Source of the DNA: CAYMUR01 sp964393615
Lineage (GTDB): Bacteria; Planctomycetota; Planctomycetia; Pirellulales; Pirellulaceae
Reading direction: 5' to 3'
Assembly (NCBI GenBank): GCA_964393615.1
Contig: CAYMUR010000004.1
Location: 52,093 to 116,092 of the forward strand
Length of the DNA: 64,000 nucleotides
The notes beneath the pieces are model-generated. The model was not told where the DNA came from and made no database searches. It was given only the letters and a program-made list of their open reading frames with translations. Position numbers and translations under genes: made by a program. Positions 52,368 through 61,300 of the stretch are shown piece by piece (the first letter of the stretch is position 1; each line of letters begins with the position of its first letter).

Positions 52368-54367
52368 CTGGCGTTGACGTATGTTCCGGGTAGCTTTGGG
52401 GGTATTGCCATTCCTGCGAGTGCGTCGACATTAGCGCTTGTCGATTCCTGGCCAGGGGACCAAACCTGTTCGATTCGCAGACTCGTTATGTATTCGTTTC
52501 CGGCAATTTCTACATAAGGCATGTGAAGTGGTTTGCTTTCTGCCACCAGGCTGAACTGATGTTCTCCTCGGGCACTAAAAGCTGTCATGTGTAAACAGTC
52601 AGCCTGAACGGTCGGCGATGTCCGGATCAGCAGGGGAGAAGGATTGTCGGACAGCATTGAAACGAGGGCAGGGTTTATTGTTTGCAGGATCGAAAAATCG
52701 TATTGCCGTGTCAATTCATCCCACGACCTTTGTGAGGTACGTAAAAATACAAAATCGTCAGCGACGCGGTATGCATCTTCGAGTGCCACAACTCCGTGCC
52801 GTGCCGTGGCACCCAACTGGGAAACTGAAAATCCGAGATCCGCCGTCGCATTCCAGCCAGCCTGCAAATCCGTGGTTTCTAGCGGAGGCGTTGTCCATGA
52901 TTGTTGACACAACCAATCCCAGCGGGATTGAGCAATTTGTTGACTGAATGCGGGATAGGAAAGCAGTACCGTACGGTCCACTTCACCTGGCGGTTTCAAG
53001 ACACCCAGTGGCCGATCCAGAAAAACTGCCATGCCCAACTCACGTTGTTCACGGACATCGGCCAGATCGCAAAGGCTCTGATCTAATACATCCTTGATTT
53101 CGGCAGGCAGCAGGGAGTCGGTGGAGGTGCCAGCATATAGTCGGGTATGCCTGGAGTGGGGATCTATCAATTGTTGTTCGGGTACGGGGGCCAATCCATC
53201 GGGCAGGACGCGTTGGTTTTCACCTGGTGATGTAGGCCTGTCGGGAACAAGATGTCCCTCGTATTGCTGGCGGCAAAACCAGGCCTGTCGCAACGCCCGT
53301 CGACGAATCCGTCCGACAGCGCCCAAGGGAATTCCGTTGGGTGTGTCGAGAAACAGGTCACGATGTTGCGTGGCCAGTTCGATATATTCACGGAACATGG
53401 TGTCCAATAGCAAGGCGTCCGGATAGTTGGCACCGAAATGATGAAAAGTGGTCAAGTCATAGGCCGTTAAGTGGCGTACTAGATGGCGCAATACATAGCT
53501 GAGAATGTCAGTCACTGCTGGAGCACCGAGCAAGTTGTCAGCGGACCAAGTTCTCAGTAGACAGGTGAAATGGTCGACAAAATCGGTATATGGCGAGAGG
53601 GAAAGATGGTGAAACAGGGAGAGGACGACTTGTTGTAGGTCCACGGGTGTTAAGTGACGCGCTGTCCATTGCTCGAAAAGGCGGACTGCTAATTTCGGAA
53701 TGTCCTCACGATCGGCGGTTCTCAGAACCGTTTCCAACACACGGTAATGTGTGTTCAAGCTGGGTAAATCTTCGGCAGCCCACCACTGGTCGATGACTTG
53801 GGTGGGATGGCTGAGAGTTTTTAATGGACTTGGCCCATGAGCAACCGGAAAAAACGAGAAGTTTCCAAATGTATAAGCAGGCAGCGGTGACTCCAGCGAG
53901 GTGATCGGTAGCCGACTTCCGCCCAGTACAGCTTGCGAGCAGGCGTCGTGTATCATTTGTAACATGCAACGATCGTCAATTTCAGGACTAGTGGGAATGG
54001 TCGCCACCAATTCGGGCAGCCAACATTGGGTTGGCCGTGCTTCAATCACTTTTGGGCGACTTTCATGGGTTTCCCAGGCATGTGAAAGAATGTTTCGCAC
54101 AACGTAGAGCCGTGAATTCGAAGGATCCCACTTAAGTGACAGGAGAGGCGTGTCTGTTGCTGCCTCGAGCCGATCCAGAAAAACGTTCCAGCTTTGAAAT
54201 GGTTTTGTTTGCCGCGTTTGGGTAGCCGACAACAAGTGACCCTGAAACAGTTCCCAGGCACACTGTTCACACGGATCGTACGTTACTCGTAGCTGCCCAT
54301 TACCTACGAAAAAATTGACCGGCGACAGGGCAGCGTCGATTAGCTTTGGTAACGATTCATTTGACAA
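52364..54367 (-). CDS. Large orphan protein, function unknown
   Basis: A 667-residue soluble protein with no signal peptide, no membrane span and no domain I recognise. Composition is even and the reading frame is clean, with higher G+C than the left part of the window. Blocks such as VDQYDPCEQCAWELFQG-like (CEQCAWELF at about residue 33), helical stretches over 190-350, and a C-terminal beta-rich region (about 520-660: HMTAFSARGEHQFSLVAESK). There is a single CxxC near residue 34. The stop overlaps that of the LarA-like gene by four bases, tail to tail. Nothing in the neighbourhood points to a role. Confidence 0.7.
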   Translation of the reverse strand: MSNESLPKLIDAALSPVNFFVGNGQLRVTYDPCEQCAWELFQGHLLSATQTRQTKPFQSWNVFLDRLEAATDTPLLSLKWDPSNSRLYVVRNILSHAWETHESRPKVIEARPTQCWLPELVATIPTSPEIDDRCMLQMIHDACSQAVLGGSRLPITSLESPLPAYTFGNFSFFPVAHGPSPLKTLSHPTQVIDQWWAAEDLPSLNTHYRVLETVLRTADREDIPKLAVRLFEQWTARHLTPVDLQQVVLSLFHHLSLSPYTDFVDHFTCLLRTWSADNLLGAPAVTDILSYVLRHLVRHLTAYDLTTFHHFGANYPDALLLDTMFREYIELATQHRDLFLDTPNGIPLGAVGRIRRRALRQAWFCRQQYEGHLVPDRPTSPGENQRVLPDGLAPVPEQQLIDPHSRHTRLYAGTSTDSLLPAEIKDVLDQSLCDLADVREQRELGMAVFLDRPLGVLKPPGEVDRTVLLSYPAFSQQIAQSRWDWLCQQSWTTPPLETTDLQAGWNATADLGFSVSQLGATARHGVVALEDAYRVADDFVFLRTSQRSWDELTRQYDFSILQTINPALVSMLSDNPSPLLIRTSPTVQADCLHMTAFSARGEHQFSLVAESKPLHMPYVEIAGNEYITSLRIEQVWSPGQESTSANVDALAGMAIPPKLPGTYVNAS

Positions 54368-54721
54368 AGGGAACCTCTGATGGTTGATAGCAGTCTATCG
54401 GCTTGCGAATCATAGTGGTGGTCCTGGCAGAGGGCAGGGCCATTGGCAGTGGTTGTCTCACAAAAAAGCGACTGCGAATGCCGCACGGGGTCTCGCTCCT
54501 TTGCGCTGGAACACCTTTTGTTGGCTGTGACGTGTGGTGATGTGCACATGGCTTCGGCCGGAATGTATGGGGCAATCTACTGTTGCCAGCATGCATTCTT
54601 GAAACGGCCAATCGTGGCGACTCATGTCGAATGCATTTGCGAACATGTTGTTGCATTCGGCTGCCAACCCAATTTCATTTGGCAGTGTTGGGTAGCAGTT
54701 TGCAGCCATTGCCAAGCGATT
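54368..54721. other. Gap, no supported gene
   Basis: Cysteine-rich frames are open on both strands (for example 54443-54745 plus), but they match nothing and read like translations of non-coding DNA. The stretch should contain the promoter of the 667-residue orphan gene. Confidence 0.4.
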
Positions 54722-56089
54722 TTAAGAAGTACTTACGGTAGTTGAATCAGTTGCGTGTCCTTTGCGTACCCATTCATTCAACCCACCTTTCATGCTACGT
54801 ACGTTGCTAAATCCCAGCGATTTCATGTACAGCACGGTGCGTTTTGAGAACTTTCCAATATTGCAAACCATGACTAATGGTGCATCTCGATCGGAAGGCA
54901 ATGTGCTGACCTGTTGTGGTAGTTGTTCTTCCGGAATGTTGACCGAATCCGTGATGTGCATTTCGGCAAACATTTCTGGAGTGCGGATGTCGACAACCAA
55001 TGGCTTGTCTGGTCCCTGCAATTGCTGCTGCAAATCGCCGGCTTTGATGGAATCGTGTGGATTCTTTAGGTTTTCCATCAATTCGGCAACAAATGTATCG
55101 TTTTCACTGGGAGCGTTCTGTTGTGCATCACCGGGAGGAGCGTAATCAGGAAAGTGTCGTACAATTGACGACGCGTATTTAAAGATATCATCCGGAAAAA
55201 TGACAACGACGAGTTGACCAGGTTTATCTGGAATCATCTTCAAGGCACCGGCCAGGGCCATTCCTGAACTGGGTCCGGCAATAACACTTTCTTCGCGGAT
55301 CAAACGAGAGCACATATTGTAAGCATCCCGATTAGTGATTTCCGTTTCACCATCGTATTCTTCTGGGTGGTACAGCTTGGTCTGCTGCAACTGTCGCTGA
55401 CTTCGTACGCCGGGAATGTCGTGGCCTTCTTCCGGACAAATGCCGAGGACCTGAATCTGGCTGTTTTTTTCTTTGAGGAATCGTCCTGTTCCGGTGATTG
55501 TCCCACAAGTTCCCAGGCCCGCCACAAAATGAGTGACTTGACCATCAGTCTGGCGCCATATTTCTGGTCCAGTCGTACGGTAATGGGCTGCTGGATTGGC
55601 CTCATTGGAATATTGGTCCAGTAGCTGATAATCTGGATCCGATTCGGCCTTTTGCTGAGCTCGGGCAATAGCACCTTCTGGTGCTCCCGGTGCTGGACAG
55701 AGCGAGTCGTCCAACTCCACGACATCGCTTCCAAAAAAACGTAATACGGTCCGTTTTTCTAGAGGAATTCCCATCGAAAGTGGTGTTTGCAGGGCGTAGC
55801 CTTGTTGGTTAGCGATCATGGCCATGCCCAAACCAGTGTTTCCCGACGTTGCTTCCACCAGTTTCTTGCCGGGCCCCAAGATGCCTCGTTCTTCGGCATC
55901 TCGAATTAAATTAGCGGCTACACGGTCTTTGATGGCGCCAAATGGATTAAACCATTCCAGCTTGGCGTAGATCTGAGTGTGCTGGAACGGCACAATTTTG
56001 TTCAAGCGAACCAGGGGGGTCGGATTCTCTTCATTGGAGAGAAGACCAAGTATCGAATCGTATACTCGAAGTCCATAATCATCTGCCAT
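54722..56089 (-). CDS. Cysteine synthase/cystathionine beta-synthase fused to rhodanese
   Basis: A 455-residue fusion. Residues 1-330 are a PLP-dependent fold type II enzyme: Lys54 in WFNPFGAIKDRVAANLI binds PLP, the substrate loop is EATSGNTGLGMAMIA, and the phosphate loop is GLGTCGTITGTGRFLKE. It ends with FPDDIFKYASS, a region found in CBS-type enzymes. Residues about 350-445 are a rhodanese domain with the active cysteine in LVMVCNIGKFSKRT. It may make cysteine from O-acetyl- or O-phosphoserine and sulfide, or act with persulfide. Divergent from the sulfite/nitrite reductase at 56403 (313 bases between starts), which supports sulfur assimilation. Control is not visible. Confidence 0.88.
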   Translation of the reverse strand: MADDYGLRVYDSILGLLSNEENPTPLVRLNKIVPFQHTQIYAKLEWFNPFGAIKDRVAANLIRDAEERGILGPGKKLVEATSGNTGLGMAMIANQQGYALQTPLSMGIPLEKRTVLRFFGSDVVELDDSLCPAPGAPEGAIARAQQKAESDPDYQLLDQYSNEANPAAHYRTTGPEIWRQTDGQVTHFVAGLGTCGTITGTGRFLKEKNSQIQVLGICPEEGHDIPGVRSQRQLQQTKLYHPEEYDGETEITNRDAYNMCSRLIREESVIAGPSSGMALAGALKMIPDKPGQLVVVIFPDDIFKYASSIVRHFPDYAPPGDAQQNAPSENDTFVAELMENLKNPHDSIKAGDLQQQLQGPDKPLVVDIRTPEMFAEMHITDSVNIPEEQLPQQVSTLPSDRDAPLVMVCNIGKFSKRTVLYMKSLGFSNVRSMKGGLNEWVRKGHATDSTTVSTS

Positions 56090-56402
56090 AATAGGCCACT
56101 ATACCAGATTTTGCCTTCTCATTCCATGTCGCTAGTCCTGCAGTCGTTGGTTGACCACGATGGCGGATTTCGTGATTAAATCGGCGACCAGCCCGCCATG
56201 ACAGGACGGGCAGCAATTGCCTTGACAGCGCGCTTCTGGTAAGTTGCCCAGAGTAAGCAAATCCATGTATTAACACTGTTTTGGTTGCAGGAAGTAGCGA
56301 GTACACGGATACGGGCACGACAGCACCCTCTAGGAAGACCTTGGTGTTATTGCCTCGGTGTTGTTGCCTCTAAATCCGTCCATCAATCGGGAGATAGTTG
56401 CG
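56090..56402. other. Divergent promoter region of the sulfur genes
   Basis: The 313 bases between the cysteine synthase fusion and the reductase hold both promoters. No coding frame is accepted. I looked for SAM or cobalamin riboswitch patterns and saw none. Confidence 0.45.
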
Positions 56403-58673
56403 ATGAAGGCTAGTAATGAACTCTGGAAGTCAAGTCTGGCAGAAAACCTCTCTGAGCAACTTGCCGACGAGATTCATACCTTTGAGCAAGAAATTGAGCT
56501 GCGCCGCCAGGACAAGGTCGACGAAAAAGTCTTTGCTGAAACTCGTCTGCGAAGAGGTGTCTATGGTCAACGGTACGACAATGGTCAGCGGCATGATGGC
56601 AACGAATCTCGGACACTTGCTTATGATTCTGACAAACTGACCAAAGGCCCGAATACGGTGTGGGACGCGCCTGGTATGCAGCGCATCAAGATCCCCTACG
56701 GAGGCCTGAATCCAGAACAGCTGGAAGTGTTGGCTGAACTGTCCGAAGAATATTCGGACGGAATTGCCCACGTTACCACACGTCAGGATGTTCAACTGCA
56801 TTTTATTCATATCGACAATACTCCCCCGATCATGCGCCGTTTAGCAGCGGTTGGAATTACGACCCGGGAAGCCTGTGGTAACTCGGTCCGAAATGTAACT
56901 GGTTGCCCGTTTGCAGGTGTTTGTGCGGATGAGGCATTTGACGTGACTCCGTATTCCCGGGCGCTTTCCCGGTTTTTACTGGGCCATCCGGACGCACAGA
57001 ATTTTGGCCGTAAATTCAAGCCGACTTTCAGCGGTTGTGCAGAACATTCTTGTGGCTTGACTGCCATGCATGATTTGGGATTCACAGCGGTTACCCGCGA
57101 GGTCAATGGCGAGCTGCAGAGAGGATTTAAAATGTGGGTGGGTGGTGGCTTGGGCGCTGTCCCCCGCCAGGCCAAAGTTTTCGACGAATTTCTTCCTCCC
57201 GAGGAAATGTTGCCGGTGTCCCAAGCGATTTGCCGTGTCTTTGGGAAACATGGCGAAAAAAAGATGCGCAGTCGTGCCCGGATCAAGTTTCTGATTGAGA
57301 AGATAGGCATGGACAAGTTTCGTGAAATGGTTCTTGATGAACGTCAAAAGTTGCCTCAGGATCCGGCATGGACCGATTACTTGTCGGATGTTGACCAGGA
57401 GCAGGAAGCACCGCTTAAGCCGCCTGGTGAATTGCCTGCTCCCAATGGAGATCAGCAATACAACCACTGGGTAACTACTAATTTGCGACAACAACGACAG
57501 CCGGGCTATGTGACTGCCACGGTGGCCTTGCCATTGGGTGACATCACCGCCGACCAACTGCGGTCGTTGGCAGATATCGTTTGCGAATTCACCGCTGGTA
57601 CTATTCGGGCCACGGTCGAACAGAACTTTGTCATTCGTTGGGTCAGCCAATCTGATGTGCCGGCGCTGTATCAGGCATTGGATCGTTGTGGATTAAGTGA
57701 GCCGGGAGCCAGTAGTGTTACGGATATTGTTGCTTGTCCAGGCACCGATACGTGTAAGCTGGGAATTTCGTCGTCCCGTGGTCTCGCTGCGGAACTGAAA
57801 AACCGTCTTGATCGTAAAGGTGTGGAACTGGACGAAGCTATACGCAATTTGCACATCAAAATTTCCGGTTGCTTTAACAGTTGTGGACAGCACCACGTGT
57901 GTGACATTGGATTCTATGGCGCAAACCGTACCATCAACGGCTACAAAATACCGCACTTTCAGGTGGTGCTCGGTGGCCAATGGGAAGAAAATGGCGCTTC
58001 GTATGGACTGCCAATAGTCGCTGTTCCTTCGAAACGCATACCAGATGCTTTAGAACGGATTACGGATATCTATTTGCGGGAACGAAGTGAGGGAGAACGA
58101 TTTACAAAGTTTGTTGCGCGGATTGGAAAAGCTCGCATCCGGCAGGCACTCGACGATTTGACTCAGGACATCCCAGAGCATGAAATCGATCCCACGTTCT
58201 TTGCCGATTGGGCTGACCCACGACAGTACAGTATTGGCGACATTGGTAAAGGAGAATGCGCTGGTGAAGTGGTGACCCAGTATGAGTTTGAAACGACGGC
58301 GGCGGAACGAATGGTATTCGGAGCTCAAATTCTTTTAGAGGATGGCAATGCCCAGCAAGCCGGCCAGGATGCTTATGCGGCAATGATTCGAGCGGCTCGG
58401 GCCCTGGTGTTGATTCAATACGATGACGTGACCAATGATACCGATGAGATTGTCGAAGAATTCAAAGAAAGATACTTTGATACTGAGATGTTTTTTGATC
58501 CATTTGCCGGTCCCAAGTTTGCCAATTACCTGTTCGATGCCTATCAGCAAGCGAAGCCTGGTGACGTGGGCTACACTGCCGAAGCAGCACACCACTTGAT
58601 CGAAGAATCACAGTTATTTATTGAAGCAGTTCATACTTGCTACAACCGAATTCGTTCAGAACCTGTCAGTTAG
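56403..58673 (+). CDS. Ferredoxin-type sulfite/nitrite reductase with C-terminal HEPN-like domain
   Basis: A 756-residue siroheme/4Fe-4S reductase. ATG 56403 follows GGGAG. The reductase covers residues 1 to about 600: two half-domain repeats with VRNVTGCPFAGVC and FSGCAEHSCGL in the first half, and the cluster cysteines CPGTDTCKLG and ISGCFNSCGQHH in the second half (near residues 445 and 490). A further 130 residues (626-756: ERMVFGAQILLEDGNAQQAG, then ALVLIQYDD) are an all-helical extension of HEPN type, absent from classical NirA/Sir enzymes. Sulfite reductase is preferred because the divergent gene is a cysteine synthase fusion; nitrite cannot be excluded. Electrons would come from ferredoxin. 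Confidence 0.85.
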   Translation: MKASNELWKSSLAENLSEQLADEIHTFEQEIELRRQDKVDEKVFAETRLRRGVYGQRYDNGQRHDGNESRTLAYDSDKLTKGPNTVWDAPGMQRIKIPYGGLNPEQLEVLAELSEEYSDGIAHVTTRQDVQLHFIHIDNTPPIMRRLAAVGITTREACGNSVRNVTGCPFAGVCADEAFDVTPYSRALSRFLLGHPDAQNFGRKFKPTFSGCAEHSCGLTAMHDLGFTAVTREVNGELQRGFKMWVGGGLGAVPRQAKVFDEFLPPEEMLPVSQAICRVFGKHGEKKMRSRARIKFLIEKIGMDKFREMVLDERQKLPQDPAWTDYLSDVDQEQEAPLKPPGELPAPNGDQQYNHWVTTNLRQQRQPGYVTATVALPLGDITADQLRSLADIVCEFTAGTIRATVEQNFVIRWVSQSDVPALYQALDRCGLSEPGASSVTDIVACPGTDTCKLGISSSRGLAAELKNRLDRKGVELDEAIRNLHIKISGCFNSCGQHHVCDIGFYGANRTINGYKIPHFQVVLGGQWEENGASYGLPIVAVPSKRIPDALERITDIYLRERSEGERFTKFVARIGKARIRQALDDLTQDIPEHEIDPTFFADWADPRQYSIGDIGKGECAGEVVTQYEFETTAAERMVFGAQILLEDGNAQQAGQDAYAAMIRAARALVLIQYDDVTNDTDEIVEEFKERYFDTEMFFDPFAGPKFANYLFDAYQQAKPGDVGYTAEAAHHLIEESQLFIEAVHTCYNRIRSEPVS

Positions 58674-58771
58674 CAGATGCAGCACACCAAAAAGACTTTG
58701 AAGTTCGTGATTTCGCTGATTGGGATTGGGCACTTTACTCTAGAAACCATTTAAGACATCGTATCAACAGC

Positions 58772-59335
58772 ATGGAACTACAGCACGTCAACATCAAGAT
58801 CTTTGCCGCGGAACTGCAAGTCGACCTGGAACGATTCATTGAAATCTTTCACCGTTGGATTGCGGATAAAATTACTCCTGAAATGCTGATTGACGTGGCT
58901 GACTATCGCCACGTGCCGGACGGTCCTGGTGTGGTACTCGTTGGCCACGAGGCGGATTATGCGCTGGACAATGCGGGCGGCCAACTAGGTCTGCTGTACA
59001 ACCGTAAGGATGCCATTGCCGGAAGCAACAAGGAGCGACTGAAACAATCGCTCCGCTCGGCTGCTTGGGCGTGTCAGCAGCTCGAATCTGAATTGGAAGG
59101 GGAAACCTTGCAATTCAATCGACAAGAATTTGCGATTATCATCAACGACCGCGCCCTGGCTCCCAATACGGATGAAACGATGGCAACCGTCAAGCCGGAG
59201 CTAGAGGCGTTTCTCTCGGAGACTCTCGGCCATGACCAGTTTAGCATGGAACGTCAGTTCAACGATCCTCGCTGTCGTTTTGGTGTTGTTGTTCGTGCCG
59301 CACAATCTTTTGATCTGACAGCCCTGGCAAGTTAA
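58772..59335 (+). CDS. Conserved partner of the sulfite/nitrite reductase, function unknown
   Basis: A 187-residue protein from ATG 58772 (the frame is open back into the reductase gene, but the ATG gives the first sensible N terminus, MELQHVNIKIFA). It is 99 bases after the reductase stop on the same strand. I know similar proteins only as conserved hypotheticals placed next to such reductases in planctomycetes. It has no cysteines in pairs, no membrane span; blocks VDVADYRHVPDGPGVVLVGHEADYALDN and RCRFGVVVRAAQSF stand out. It may be an assembly or electron-transfer helper (inference). Confidence 0.7.
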   Translation: MELQHVNIKIFAAELQVDLERFIEIFHRWIADKITPEMLIDVADYRHVPDGPGVVLVGHEADYALDNAGGQLGLLYNRKDAIAGSNKERLKQSLRSAAWACQQLESELEGETLQFNRQEFAIIINDRALAPNTDETMATVKPELEAFLSETLGHDQFSMERQFNDPRCRFGVVVRAAQSFDLTALAS

Positions 59336-59556
59336 CACGCACTGCCGGTGCTGTGATGGCCATAAGCGGTGCAAAGAACTTGTGGTTACATGAGGTTGTG
59401 AACCGGTCCAGCCATGAATGATTCTGGTGCGGGGCGCTGGCTAGTGCTGGTGGCCAGGATGTTGGTGATGGTTATATAATTCGCATCAGAAACGGATCAT
59501 GTTTTAGGGTTGCCAGTTATCGGAAGCATGTTTTTGAATAAAACGAGAGGATGTCG

Positions 59557-60444
59557 ATGGCGCAAATACTGGATGGCAAAAAGATTGCACGTGAAATCCA
59601 AGAGGAAACACGGGGTGAAGTGGACCGTTTTATGGCCACCAGAAACATCCAACCTTGCCTGGCTGCTGTGTTGGTAGGTGAGGATCCTGCCAGTGAAGTC
59701 TACGTGCGTAACAAACGGCGTGATTGCGAGCGAGTTGGTATCCAAAGTCAATTGCATCAGCTTCCCGCAAACGCTGCCACAGAAGAACTGAATACATTAG
59801 TCGACCAGCTCAACGCCTCGCCTGATGTACACGGAATCCTGATCCAGCTTCCTTTGCCGAGTCAGATGGAGGAGACATCGATACTCGATCGTGTGCACCC
59901 ACTCAAGGATGTGGATGCCTTTCATCCGCAAAACGTGGGTCGCCTTGCACAAGGCAGGTCCCATTTTCTGCCGTGTACCCCGCATGGTATCCAGCAGTTA
60001 TTGCATCGCACCGGTATTTCCGTTTGTGGTCAGCATGTTGTGGTTGTCGGCCGCAGTGATATTGTAGGAAAACCGCTGGCGATGATGCTGATGCAACGGG
60101 ATTCGACCTGTGGACCCGAGGCAGCGAATGCGACGGTAACCGTTTGCCATAGCCGCTCAAACGACTTGAAAGCATTGACCCGGCAGGCTGATATTCTTGT
60201 GGCCGCGATCGGACGGCCTCGACATGTGACGGCTGATATGGTCCGGCCGGGTGCCACGGTCATCGACGTAGGTATCAACCGTACCGAAGATGGTTTGTGT
60301 GGTGATGTCGATTTTGATTCGGTGTCTGAAGTGGCAAGCCATATTACACCCGTTCCGGGCGGTGTCGGTCCGCTCACCAGGGCGATGTTGTTGCAAAATA
60401 CTCTGATTGCGGCCCGACTACAAACCAATGCTCAAAACGGTTGA
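59557..60444 (+). CDS. folD: Methylenetetrahydrofolate dehydrogenase/cyclohydrolase FolD
   Basis: A 295-residue bifunctional enzyme of normal length. ATG 59557 is taken because GAGAGG then lies seven bases upstream; the ATG at 59551 is too close to it. The catalytic lysine is Lys53 in EVYVRNKRRDCERVGI, the substrate loop is VHGILIQLPLPSQM, HPLKDVDAFHPQNVGRL follows, and the NADP fold has VVVGRSDIVGKPLAMML. The closing signature PVPGGVGPLTRAMLLQNT is exact. It interconverts methylene-, methenyl- and formyl-tetrahydrofolate in the cytoplasm. It is a single gene, convergent with the two methyltransferase genes. Confidence 0.96.
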   Translation: MAQILDGKKIAREIQEETRGEVDRFMATRNIQPCLAAVLVGEDPASEVYVRNKRRDCERVGIQSQLHQLPANAATEELNTLVDQLNASPDVHGILIQLPLPSQMEETSILDRVHPLKDVDAFHPQNVGRLAQGRSHFLPCTPHGIQQLLHRTGISVCGQHVVVVGRSDIVGKPLAMMLMQRDSTCGPEAANATVTVCHSRSNDLKALTRQADILVAAIGRPRHVTADMVRPGATVIDVGINRTEDGLCGDVDFDSVSEVASHITPVPGGVGPLTRAMLLQNTLIAARLQTNAQNG

Positions 60445-60489
60445 CTTTGTAGTGGCGAGGTAATGACTGGCGATGAATACGTCAAAGAG

Positions 60490-61296
60490 TCAAGCTTTGC
60501 TTTGCCGTTGACGGAGTGCTTCGTAGAGTAGAACGGCGGCGGTTGCGGATACGTTTAAACTGTCTCCTGCGCCACACATGGGCAGCCGGATTGGGCGGAT
60601 GTCGTTTTCGTGCCAGATCGACGACAGTCCTGCGGATTCACTGCCCAGTACGATTGCCGAGGGCTTGGTGTAATCCTGGTCTGTATACGACAGCGCACCA
60701 TCGACCCGTGCTGCGAAAATCTGAATGTTTTCTGTTCGTAACCTGGTCAACGCCTCATCGTTGGAAGCGGCACAGACTGGCATCGTAAACAGAGTGCCCA
60801 TGCTGGCCCGGATGGCATTGGGGTTATACAAATCAGTTTGGGCAGCGGTCGTGATCACCGCCGAAGCACCTGCACCGTCTGCGCTACGAACGACAGCGCC
60901 CACATTGCCGGGTTTTTCTACCGATTCCAGAATCAAGAGCAGTGGGTTTTCTGGCAGTTGGACAGCATTCAGTGGCATCTCTGGCATTTTGGCAATGCCC
61001 ACGATGCCTTCGGAGCGCTGGCCGTAGGCGACTTTGCCAAAAACATCTGCTGAAACGGTCAAGATAATGGCAGGTGTCATCGACAGCGCGCTCATTGCCA
61101 GATGAGCATCTTCATGAATGCAGAGTTCTGCACAAAAAAAGACTTCGACAAACTCAAGCCCACCTTTTAATCCTCTTAGCATTTCACGTGCGCCGTCAAC
61201 AATGATGCGCCCTTGTTGATCACGACCACGGCGCTCACGCAGTCGAATCGCATTCGTGATGTGTGGGTTCCGGTGGCTGGTGATCGTTTTTGCCAT
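60490..61296 (-). CDS. SpoU/TrmH family RNA methyltransferase
   Basis: A 268-residue SPOUT 2'-O-methyltransferase. The three SpoU motifs are visible: motif 1 ILESVEKPGNVGAVVRSADG, motif 2 AIVLGSESAGLSSIW and motif 3 IRLPMCGAGDSLNVSATAAV. An N-terminal substrate-binding domain (residues 1-105) is present, as in TsnR/RlmB-like proteins. It methylates a ribose in rRNA or tRNA; which site cannot be told. The gene starts four bases after the stop of the next methyltransferase gene (61301), so both are on one message and probably both act on RNA. Confidence 0.9.
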   Translation of the reverse strand: MAKTITSHRNPHITNAIRLRERRGRDQQGRIIVDGAREMLRGLKGGLEFVEVFFCAELCIHEDAHLAMSALSMTPAIILTVSADVFGKVAYGQRSEGIVGIAKMPEMPLNAVQLPENPLLLILESVEKPGNVGAVVRSADGAGASAVITTAAQTDLYNPNAIRASMGTLFTMPVCAASNDEALTRLRTENIQIFAARVDGALSYTDQDYTKPSAIVLGSESAGLSSIWHENDIRPIRLPMCGAGDSLNVSATAAVLLYEALRQRQSKA

Positions 61297-61300
61297 GGTG

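Noticed and set aside
54443..54745. Cysteine-rich plus-strand frame of 100 codons
   Set aside because: Runs into the 3' end of the cysteine synthase fusion gene and has no start signal.
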